Shown in pieces: positions 1 through 6,363 of a stretch of 13,784 nt of DNA. Position numbers and translations under genes: made by a program. Source of the DNA: Chloroflexota bacterium (lineage in GTDB: Bacteria > Chloroflexota > Anaerolineae > Aggregatilineales > Aggregatilineaceae); the NCBI GenBank assembly GCA_016234525.1, contig JACRBK010000058.1, positions 1-13,784 on the forward strand. Reading direction: 5' to 3'. The number at the start of each line of letters is the position of its first letter. The stretch's first letter is position 1. Under the pieces are notes generated by a model. It was not told the origin of the DNA, ran no database searches, and saw only the letters and a list, made by a program, of their open reading frames with translations.

Positions 1-135
1 GATTATGTGTTTTTCGGCCTGTTGGAGCAAGAAAAATCCGGCACACTTGACCCCGCCTGGGCGCAGGGATTACGCCTGCTGCCGCTCGATTTGCCAGACA
101 GCCCGGTGATGGTGTACGAGGTTCCGCATGATTAA
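1..135 (+). CDS. C-terminal fragment of an upstream membrane or glycosyltransferase-type protein (5' end outside window)
   Basis: An open frame runs from the first base to a TAA at 133-135 and gives 44 residues with no start, so only the C-terminus of the protein is visible. It contains LLEQEKSG, then a W and a short hydrophobic strand, and ends in VMVYEVPHD. Such a beta-rich tail resembles the extracytoplasmic C-terminus of large polytopic glycosyltransferase or YfhO-like proteins, but 44 residues are too few to assign a family. The stop overlaps the start of the next gene by eight bases (ATGATTAA), which indicates one operon and probable translational coupling. That the frame is coding is likely; the function is a guess from context. 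Confidence 0.7.
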   Translation, partial: DYVFFGLLEQEKSGTLDPAWAQGLRLLPLDLPDSPVMVYEVPHD

Positions 136-2455
136 ACGTGAAATTCCCGCCTGGCTGCCTCTGGCGCTGTTGGTCCTGGTGCTGCTGGCGCTGTTTCGTC
201 GCCTGTTTTGGGGAGATACTCTGTTCTGGGGACTGCCTGCGCTCCAGTTTTACCCCTGGCGGCAGTTCGCTTTTGAAGAACTGCGTGCCGGGCGGCTGCC
301 TGCCTGGAATCCCTATTTGGGCGCGGGTGCGCCGCTGTTGGCGAATTATCAAACCGCTGTGTTTTATCCCCCCAACTGGCTCATGTTGATCCTGCCCGGC
401 CCGCTGGCGATGTCGGTGATCGCCCTGCTGCATGTGGTGTGGGGTGGGCTGGGGATGTGGTACCTGACCGGCGCGTTGGGATTATCTTCTTTCGGGCGTG
501 GGATCAGTACGCTGGCTTATGCACTCTCCGGTCACCTGATCGCGCGGTTAGGGTCGTTACCTACGGCGGACGCGGCGGCCTGGATTCCCTGGTTATTCTG
601 GCTGGTCCAACGAGTAATTATTCGGCTCGATGGGCGTGATATGGGCGGGTTGGCGCTGGTGTTTGCGATGCAGTTGTTGTGTGGTCATGCCCAGACAACA
701 TGGTATACCCTGGTGGGATTGGGATTCTACAGCTTGTGGTTGGTGATTCAGCGCCGCGATCCCTTGCGTCAGCGAATCGCGGCCCTGCTGATGATCGGGG
801 GGGCACTGCTGCTCGGCGCTGCTGTCGCTGCGATCCAGTTGATCCCCACCGCCGAATATCTGGCTGAGTCACAGCGATCCAGCGGCCTGGATTACGCTAC
901 TCTGACGAATCTGTCCTATCATCCCCTGCGGCTGTTTACCCTGCTCAGCCCTAACTTTTTTGGCACGCCCGCCGATGGCAGTTACATCACTAAAGGGATT
1001 TATTTTGAAGATGCCGCGTATATCGGCTTTATTCCCTGTATATCGGCAGCAGCAGCGGGGATCGGCTGGCTGCGTAAGCGTAAACTATTGACCGAACATC
1101 CCACTTTTAGCACGGTGCCTTTCTGGATCGGGTTGGTGATCGTAGGACTGTTTTTCGGGTTGGGACGGCACAACCCGTTGTTTCGTTTTTTTTATGATTC
1201 CGTCCCCACTTTCGACGCTTTCCGCGAGCCGGTGCGCTGGATGATCCTGACTGTGTTCGGGCTATCGGTGCTGGCCGGGATCGGGACTGGTCATTGGGGA
1301 CGAGGAAAATGGGTGGTGTTCTGGTCACGGCTGGCGGCGGCTGGCGGCGGCGGAATGGCGATCATGGCCCTGGCAGGGTTAGAAATCGGTGGGCTGGAAT
1401 CGGAAACGCTGCGTGTGTTGGCCTGGGGATTGGTGGCGCTCGGCATTGGGATCGTGGGCGCAGCGGTCTGCACCCTGATTCAGCCTGTCGAAGAACCGTC
1501 ACGGTTGTCTCCGCGCGTTTGGCAAACCGGTGTGCTGCTGCTGATTACGCTCGATCTGGCGTGGGCAGCGCACGGGTTGAATCCAATGGTTTCGGCTGAA
1601 ATTTTCGATACTCCCGATACGGCTTCCACACCAGGACGCTTATTCTGGTTCGGCGATTATCGCTACGATGTCACTTTCGGTTCGGACAAAGAAGATGAGG
1701 TTCAGATCGAAGGCTATTTTGATCTCACCGATTACCGGCGAGCGACGGATCAGTGGCGCGAGGTGCGGGCGTCGATGCTGCCCAATATCAATATGCTTGA
1801 CCGGGTCCCTGCCCTCAGCAATAATGATCCGCTGCTGCCAGGGTATCACAGCCAGTATATTGATCTGATCGAAACATGGGGCGCGCAGGCAGGGAATTTG
1901 TTCCAGGCGGCGGGAGTGGATCGTGTTTATGGCATAACCCCTGACGGCTGGACGGGGGAGAACCCGGCGCTGGCCCCGTTTACAGCAGAGATAAAAACGG
2001 CCTGGCTGGTATCGCGGGCTGAATGGCGCGAGTCGGACTCGGCGATTAAGGATGCGCTGCGCGATCCGGCCTGGAATCCGCTGCAAACGGTGATCCTGGT
2101 GGGGCAGTCGGAACAGGAAATCTTTCCCGGCGCAACAGCGGGCAGCGTGACCCTGGTGAAGAATCTCCCAAGTGATCGGCGCTATCGTGTGACCAGCGAT
2201 GCCCCGGCCTATTTAGTCATCGCTGAGACGTGGTATCCAGGCTGGTCGGTGACGGTGAATGGCAAACCAGCGAAACTTGAGCGGGCGAATCTGGCATTTC
2301 TAGCGGTGGCGGTTCCAGCGGGCGAATCGGAGATCAATCTCCGCTACCGGGTGAATCACTTTAGTGCTGGGGCCATAATCTCGTTGATCTCCCTGCTGGC
2401 GGCAGTGGGGTTGATTGTTTTTCCCGGTGTGCGGCGATGGGCGCAAAAACGTTGA
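128..2455 (+). CDS. YfhO-family polytopic membrane protein
   Basis: A 775-residue integral membrane protein of the YfhO type (Pfam PF09586), a GT-C-like family tied to glycosylation of envelope polymers. A first membrane segment (about 8-24) is followed by an outside loop with GDT at 29-31, YPW at 42-44 and LPAWNPYLGAG at 57-67. About ten further hydrophobic segments follow. Family-like stretches include LCGHAQ near 184, LIPTAEYL near 238, LLSPNFFG near 272 and FREPVRW near residue 365. The soluble C-terminal domain has AETWYPGWSV and NGKPA near 700-715, a typical YfhO ending, then a last membrane helix before RRWAQKR. The ATG at 128 overlaps the previous stop. It probably transfers a sugar from a polyprenyl donor at the outer membrane face. 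The family is fairly sure; donor and acceptor are unknown. Confidence 0.85.
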   Translation: MIKREIPAWLPLALLVLVLLALFRRLFWGDTLFWGLPALQFYPWRQFAFEELRAGRLPAWNPYLGAGAPLLANYQTAVFYPPNWLMLILPGPLAMSVIALLHVVWGGLGMWYLTGALGLSSFGRGISTLAYALSGHLIARLGSLPTADAAAWIPWLFWLVQRVIIRLDGRDMGGLALVFAMQLLCGHAQTTWYTLVGLGFYSLWLVIQRRDPLRQRIAALLMIGGALLLGAAVAAIQLIPTAEYLAESQRSSGLDYATLTNLSYHPLRLFTLLSPNFFGTPADGSYITKGIYFEDAAYIGFIPCISAAAAGIGWLRKRKLLTEHPTFSTVPFWIGLVIVGLFFGLGRHNPLFRFFYDSVPTFDAFREPVRWMILTVFGLSVLAGIGTGHWGRGKWVVFWSRLAAAGGGGMAIMALAGLEIGGLESETLRVLAWGLVALGIGIVGAAVCTLIQPVEEPSRLSPRVWQTGVLLLITLDLAWAAHGLNPMVSAEIFDTPDTASTPGRLFWFGDYRYDVTFGSDKEDEVQIEGYFDLTDYRRATDQWREVRASMLPNINMLDRVPALSNNDPLLPGYHSQYIDLIETWGAQAGNLFQAAGVDRVYGITPDGWTGENPALAPFTAEIKTAWLVSRAEWRESDSAIKDALRDPAWNPLQTVILVGQSEQEIFPGATAGSVTLVKNLPSDRRYRVTSDAPAYLVIAETWYPGWSVTVNGKPAKLERANLAFLAVAVPAGESEINLRYRVNHFSAGAIISLISLLAAVGLIVFPGVRRWAQKR
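1331..1350 (+). repeat. 10-bp perfect tandem duplication inside the YfhO-like gene
   Basis: The unit CTGGCGGCGG occurs twice in direct succession. It encodes a short Leu-Ala-Ala-Ala-Gly run in a membrane-segment region. The unit is not a multiple of three, so gain or loss of one copy would shift the frame. It is most simply explained by GC-rich Ala/Gly codons. Confidence 0.6.
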
Positions 2456-3456
2456 TGGATGTACCCCTGGTTACCGTGATTATGCCGGTACGCAACGAAG
2501 AGTCATTTATTGCTCGCTCGTTGGGAGCCGTGTTAACCCAAGACTACCCACCGGATCGCCTGGAAATTCTGGTGGTGGATGGACGATCTGATGATCAAAC
2601 CCGGTCGATTGTACAGGCCCTGGCGGAAAATGATTCACGCGTGCATCTGATGGATAACCCTGGCCGGATTCAGGCGTGCGCCTTAAACATCGGGATCGCG
2701 GCAGCGCAAGGTGAAATCATCATACGCATGGACGGACATTCGATTATGACGCCGGACTATGTACGGCAGTGTGTATATTTTCTACATACTTCTGGGGCCG
2801 AGGTCGTAGGCGGTCCACTGAGATATATTGGGATCACTACCGCAGGACGGACAATTGCGGCGGCCTATGGCTCACCGTTTAGCATTCCCAGCCGTTTTCG
2901 GGTCAGTCGCACGGCGGCCTACGTGGATACGATCTACCCTGGGGCATGGCGGCGCGACATCTTTGAGCGTGTCGGGATGTTTGACGAAAGTTTTAGAGTC
3001 CATGAAGACTATGAAATGAACTACCGCATCCGGCGGGCAGGTGGAAGAATCTACCTCACGCCGGAAATCCGTTTTGACTATTATGGGCGGCAGACGATTC
3101 AGGCGCTGGGACGGCAATTTTTTCGTTATGGGCGAGATAAGGCCAGGATGTTGGCCAGATTCCCGGCATCAGCGCGCCCGCGTCATCTGGTCGCCCCGGC
3201 GTTTGTGCTGGCGTTGGGAACCGGCGCACTCTTATCCCCTTTTAGCAGCCCAATTGCCCCGCTGTGGGCGCTGGTGTTGGGTAGTTATACCCTGGCGAAC
3301 GGGATAGCCTCGGTGCGTGAATCACGGCGCGCCGGATGGCGGATGCTGCCGCGCCTGCCAGTGGTTTTTGCGACGATGCACCTGTGTTGGGGAATCGGTT
3401 TCTGGGTGGAAGCAGTACAGATTGTCACTCAGCGAGGGAAAAATAAACATGAATGA
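2455..3456 (+). CDS. Membrane-anchored family 2 glycosyltransferase (ExoA-like)
   Basis: A 333-residue GT2 enzyme that moves a sugar from a nucleotide donor to a lipid-linked or polysaccharide acceptor on the cytoplasmic face. The GT-A fold is clear. VTVIMPVRNEE opens the domain, ILVVDGRSDD is the first acidic nucleotide-binding stretch, RMDGH holds the metal-binding DxD-like site near residues 92-95, and VHEDYEMNYR near 182-191 carries the catalytic-base ED motif. Two to three hydrophobic segments after about residue 240 anchor it, as in succinoglycan ExoA-type enzymes. I chose the ATG at 2455, which overlaps the upstream TGA by one base (TGATG). An in-frame ATG at 2437 would add six residues, and neither has a strong Shine-Dalgarno. 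It sits between the YfhO-like and priming-transferase genes, which points to surface polysaccharide assembly. The sugar is unknown. Confidence 0.88.
   Translation: MDVPLVTVIMPVRNEESFIARSLGAVLTQDYPPDRLEILVVDGRSDDQTRSIVQALAENDSRVHLMDNPGRIQACALNIGIAAAQGEIIIRMDGHSIMTPDYVRQCVYFLHTSGAEVVGGPLRYIGITTAGRTIAAAYGSPFSIPSRFRVSRTAAYVDTIYPGAWRRDIFERVGMFDESFRVHEDYEMNYRIRRAGGRIYLTPEIRFDYYGRQTIQALGRQFFRYGRDKARMLARFPASARPRHLVAPAFVLALGTGALLSPFSSPIAPLWALVLGSYTLANGIASVRESRRAGWRMLPRLPVVFATMHLCWGIGFWVEAVQIVTQRGKNKHE
3434..3438 (+). promoter_or_regulatory. Ribosome binding site deciding the priming-transferase start
   Basis: GAGGG lies 10 bases before the ATG at 3449, inside the 3' end of the GT2 gene. It supports that start over in-frame upstream starts, which would overlap the GT2 gene by about 140 bases and encode an unrelated N-terminus. 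Confidence 0.6.
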
Positions 3457-4816
3457 TCCCTCACGCCCCATATCGCGCCGCCAGTGGCAGCTTGCCGAGC
3501 GGCGTTTTTTGCTGGTGGTGGGCGATGTGCTGGCGGTGCTGCTGGCGGTGCTGATCGCGCTTGTCGTTTGGGTAATGGTGGACCGGCGCGGCCTGGAGAT
3601 CGATTTTATCGTGACCCGTGCCTATTGGTTCCCCGTGTTGGCGGGATTATGGTTGATGATCGCCAGCGCGAACGACTTTTATCATCTACGCATCGCCTCC
3701 CAGCTCGACACGACTTTAACACGGCTGGTGCAGATCACACTCCAACTGCTGGCGATCTATGGGATGTTCTTTTTTCTTTCCCCGCGAGGTGTGCTGCCCC
3801 GGTTATTCATTTTGTACTACGGTGTGCTGTCGTTTGTGCTGATTTTGATCTGGCGGATGTTAAAACCGTCGGGTTGGGTGCAGGCGCGGCGGGTGATGAT
3901 CATCGGCGTGGGGAAAGGTGCGGCGGCGATCATCGATATGCTGCGCCACGAAGCACTTCACGATTATGAGATTGTGGGGCAGCTTTCCGAACCCGGCGGC
4001 GATCTGCCTGATCGCGTGCGGCGCGAAAGTATCTCCGAGATCATCCTGGCCTATGAGGGAGAATTATCGAGGGCGGGTTTTCAGGCTGTGTTAGATTGTT
4101 ATGAGCAGGGCGTGAATATTATCTCTATGCCGCTGCTGTATGAGCAGATCGCGGGGCGTGTGCCGGTAGAATATCTCACGCCGCAGGACTGGGCCGCCCT
4201 GCTGCCTGCTGAAGGTGACGCCGTATTCACTCCCTATTCGCTGGTCAAACGTGCGATGGATGTCGTGCTGGCGCTGCTGGGGCTGGTGAGTTTCACAGCG
4301 CTGCTGCTGGTTATCATTCCGGCTCAATGGTTGGATTCGCCCGGCCCTATTTTTTTCCGGCAGGCACGGGTTGGTCGCGGGGGAAAAGTGTTTCGCGTGA
4401 TCAAGCTTCGCTCTATGATCCCCGATGCTGAGCGCGCGAGTGGGCCACTGTGGGCTGCGCCAGATGATCCGCGAATTACCCGTGTCGGGCGGCTGCTGCG
4501 CCGCGCACGCCTCGACGAAGTGCCGCAGTTAATCAATGTACTGCGCGGAGAGATGAGTTTGATTGGGCCGCGTCCCGAACGTCCGGAATTTGTGGATCAG
4601 CTTAGCCAGACCATCCCCTTTTATCGCGCGCGCCATGCTGTCAGACCGGGAATTACCGGCTGGGCGCAGGTGTGTTATTCCTATGGGAGTTCGCCGGACG
4701 ATGCGCAGATGAAATTGCAGTACGATCTGTACTACATTCGTCATCGTTCCCTGGCGCTGGACCTGCTGATCTTGTTCCGCACGGCGGGCAAAATGTTGGC
4801 GCTGCGGGGGCGCTAA
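3449..4816 (+). CDS. Polyprenyl-phosphate sugar-1-phosphate transferase (WbaP/EpsL type)
   Basis: A 455-residue polyprenol-phosphate hexose-1-phosphate transferase. It moves a sugar phosphate from a UDP-sugar to undecaprenyl phosphate and so starts a glycan repeat unit. Four to five membrane helices occupy about 20-135. A Rossmann-like domain follows, starting with VMIIGVGKGAAA at 149-160. The C-terminal bacterial sugar transferase domain (PF02397) begins at KRAMDVVLAL near 267, with SPGPIFFRQARVG at 297-309, KLRSM at 319-323, the catalytic Asp-Glu at 356-357 in LDEVPQL, SLIGPRPERPEF at 370-381 and RPGITGWAQV at 399-408. The length fits the family. The start at 3449 has a GAGGG ribosome site and overlaps the GT2 stop by eight bases (ATGAATGA). 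Its stop overlaps the convergent next gene by four bases. The family call is very safe; the sugar is not predictable. Confidence 0.95.
   Translation: MNDPSRPISRRQWQLAERRFLLVVGDVLAVLLAVLIALVVWVMVDRRGLEIDFIVTRAYWFPVLAGLWLMIASANDFYHLRIASQLDTTLTRLVQITLQLLAIYGMFFFLSPRGVLPRLFILYYGVLSFVLILIWRMLKPSGWVQARRVMIIGVGKGAAAIIDMLRHEALHDYEIVGQLSEPGGDLPDRVRRESISEIILAYEGELSRAGFQAVLDCYEQGVNIISMPLLYEQIAGRVPVEYLTPQDWAALLPAEGDAVFTPYSLVKRAMDVVLALLGLVSFTALLLVIIPAQWLDSPGPIFFRQARVGRGGKVFRVIKLRSMIPDAERASGPLWAAPDDPRITRVGRLLRRARLDEVPQLINVLRGEMSLIGPRPERPEFVDQLSQTIPFYRARHAVRPGITGWAQVCYSYGSSPDDAQMKLQYDLYYIRHRSLALDLLILFRTAGKMLALRGR
3529..3552 (+). repeat. 12-bp perfect tandem duplication in a transmembrane segment
   Basis: The unit GCTGGCGGTGCT is present twice in a row and gives an in-frame Leu-Ala-Val-Leu repeat within the first membrane helix of the priming transferase. 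It is likely a benign duplication in a hydrophobic helix. Confidence 0.6.
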
Positions 4817-5928
4817 CCTGATATAACGAACAAAATGAGTACGATCCACAGCGTGCTGTATAACAGCGGGCGGCGGTATCGAAAATGAGCGCTGTATAAC
4901 GCCACCATCAACACCAGGCCGGGGATAAAACGCAGCAGGCCCAAAAATTCTCGGTAGGTCGAAAACGGGACAAAGGGCATGATCGCAGCGTTTGCCAGCA
5001 GTAAACAAGTATAGAGTTCGGTTTTGTGCTGGCGTAGATCGCGGATCGTGCGCCACAGCGCCCACATACTGGGCAGCACTGCCGCCGGAATCACCAACAG
5101 CACTCCCAACAGCAAGAAGGCCGCGAGACTACCCTCAGTGGCGATCTTTAATACTCCTGCAAATGGGATAATCTCAAATGCCGTCGCTTTAGCTCCGCCG
5201 GAGCCGATCCCGCTTTCGCCCAGCCAGACAACCAGCACGATCTGCCAGATCACAAACGGCAGGCCAGCGACGATCCCTAACCGGACAGCATCGCGCCAGC
5301 GGCGGTGCAGGGCAAAATAGAGGAGATAACCCGCCGCAAAAAAACCGGTGGTTTCTTTGGCGAGTCCGGCCAGAGCCAACAGCAGTGCCGACTGCCACAG
5401 ACGATCTTTTTGGCCGAACCAGATCGCCGCGATCACCAGCCCGACCGCTAACGCCTCGGTGGTGCTGAGCCGTACCGCCATAAAGACTCCGGCGAACAAT
5501 CCATATGATAGGGCATACCAGCGGCTCACCCGCTCAGCCGTGAGCAGGTCTTCCAGCAGCGCCGTACCGACTACCAGCGCGGACAGATTCACCGCCACAA
5601 AAATCCAGGGAATCAGGGTTTTTTGTCCGAAACTGAGTAGCCACCCCAACGCAGGGAGCAGAATACGCTGTGCCCGGTACGCGGGGGCGTCCAGGCAGTC
5701 CGGCGAGTCTGCTGGGTTACGGGCGATATAATAGGCGAACTGGCCGTCATACCCTTCGGTATCTTCTTCGCAGTCCTTCCCATCCTGCCCATCACATCGG
5801 CTGAAACACTCGCCCAAGGTGACAAATACTTTAGGATCGGCTTCGTTGGATAAAAAAATCGCCGAGAGGTAAATCAGGCTCAGGGCCAACACGATCATCC
5901 AGGGGCGTAAAGACCGTATATAATGCAT
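4813..5928 (-). CDS. Polytopic GT-C-like membrane protein with a Cys-containing outer loop
   Basis: A 371-residue protein with about eight to nine hydrophobic segments and no soluble domain. After the first helix (11-27) comes a long hydrophilic loop with four cysteines (41, 45, 53, 78), YDGQFAYY at 60-67 and YRAQRILLP at 84-92. LAKETTGF at 189-196 and REFLGLLRF at 326-334 are further conserved-looking patches. The order loop-YDGQ, R-QR-LLP, then LAKE is what I associate with GT-C-fold glycosyltransferase-like proteins common in Chloroflexota. No experimentally defined family is certain. The ATG at 5928 has no clear Shine-Dalgarno; an internal Met at residue 11 is possible but would shorten the first helix. 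It converges on the priming transferase with a four-base stop overlap and diverges from the repair gene 36 bases away. A role in glycan transfer is inferred from topology and neighbours. Confidence 0.75.
   Translation of the reverse strand: MHYIRSLRPWMIVLALSLIYLSAIFLSNEADPKVFVTLGECFSRCDGQDGKDCEEDTEGYDGQFAYYIARNPADSPDCLDAPAYRAQRILLPALGWLLSFGQKTLIPWIFVAVNLSALVVGTALLEDLLTAERVSRWYALSYGLFAGVFMAVRLSTTEALAVGLVIAAIWFGQKDRLWQSALLLALAGLAKETTGFFAAGYLLYFALHRRWRDAVRLGIVAGLPFVIWQIVLVVWLGESGIGSGGAKATAFEIIPFAGVLKIATEGSLAAFLLLGVLLVIPAAVLPSMWALWRTIRDLRQHKTELYTCLLLANAAIMPFVPFSTYREFLGLLRFIPGLVLMVALYSAHFRYRRPLLYSTLWIVLILFVISG
5919..5924 (+). promoter_or_regulatory. Candidate -10 element for the alkyltransferase-like gene
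   Basis: A perfect TATAAT lies within CGTATATAAT, inside the first codons of the divergent membrane-protein gene. No convincing -35 is seen. Transcription would begin near 5931, giving a leader of about 34 bases before the ATG at 5965. This argues against the earlier in-frame ATG at 5923. Confidence 0.45.
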
Positions 5929-5954
5929 AGTGAAGTGTGTTTCGCTTATCTGCT

Positions 5955-5959
5955 GAGGA
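5955..5959 (+). promoter_or_regulatory. Ribosome binding site deciding the alkyltransferase-like start
   Basis: GAGGA ends five bases before the ATG at 5965 and supports that start over the ATG at 5923, which has no Shine-Dalgarno. Confidence 0.6.
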
Positions 5960-5964
5960 TCAAT

Positions 5965-6363
5965 ATGACAAAACCAGTCTCATTTAACGAATTGATCTAC
6001 GCCCTGGTGCGGCATATCCCATCCGGCAAAGTGTTAAATTACGGGCGCGTGGCTGAACTGCTGGAAGTGCCGCAGGGTGCACGCGAGGTCGGTTGGGCCA
6101 TGAGCGCCCTCAAATATGGCGATCACAGTGTTCCCTGGCACAGAGTCATTAACGCTCAGGGCCGTATCAGTATCAAAGGTTCGCCTGAAAGCGCAGCCGA
6201 ACAACGCGCTCGCTTAGAAGCCGAGGGAGTCGAGTTTGACGAGAAGGGGTATATTGACCTGTCTCGTTATCTCTGGACTCCTGGCTGGGGTGTCGTTGAT
6301 ATGATCATCCGTCAGGCACGCGGCGAATCATTGGAAACCGACAACGATGAACCCTCCGGCTAA
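5965..6363 (+). CDS. Alkyltransferase-like protein (ATL, MGMT fold without reactive Cys)
   Basis: A 132-residue protein matching the DNA-binding domain of O6-alkylguanine-DNA alkyltransferase. IPSGKVLNYGRVAELL (18-33) is the helix-turn-helix entry with the conserved Tyr at 26. AREVGWAM (39-46) carries the Arg that flips the damaged base. The active-site motif reads PWHRVI (57-62), not PCHRV, so Trp58 replaces the alkyl-accepting Cys. EGVEFDEKGYIDLSRYLW (88-105) matches the family ending. By family knowledge (E. coli YbaZ, S. pombe Atl1), such proteins bind O6-alkylguanine without removing the alkyl group and pass the lesion to nucleotide excision repair. The length suits a stand-alone ATL. 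The start at 5965 has GAGGA. The stop overlaps the convergent alpha-glucosidase gene by four bases. Confidence in the ATL class is high. Confidence 0.92.
   Translation: MTKPVSFNELIYALVRHIPSGKVLNYGRVAELLEVPQGAREVGWAMSALKYGDHSVPWHRVINAQGRISIKGSPESAAEQRARLEAEGVEFDEKGYIDLSRYLWTPGWGVVDMIIRQARGESLETDNDEPSG

Noticed and set aside
1640..2086. 148-codon open frame on the minus strand
   Set aside because: It lies wholly inside the well-supported YfhO-like gene, has no recognisable domain, and is an antisense shadow of GC-biased codons.
3317..3448. 44-codon N-terminal extension of the priming transferase
   Set aside because: It overlaps the GT2 gene in another frame and encodes an atypical Cys-rich peptide. 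The ATG at 3449 has a good ribosome site and a typical N-terminus.
4852..4906. Repeated GCTGTATAAC with a 5-bp hairpin near the end of the GT-C-like gene
   Set aside because: The stem is only five base pairs and there is no T-run. Both copies encode similar Leu/Tyr-Ser stretches in a membrane protein.
4529..5065. 178-codon minus-strand frame spanning the priming transferase end and the next gene
   Set aside because: It overlaps two conserved genes, including the sugar transferase signature, and its product is low-complexity Arg/Gln/His-rich without family features.
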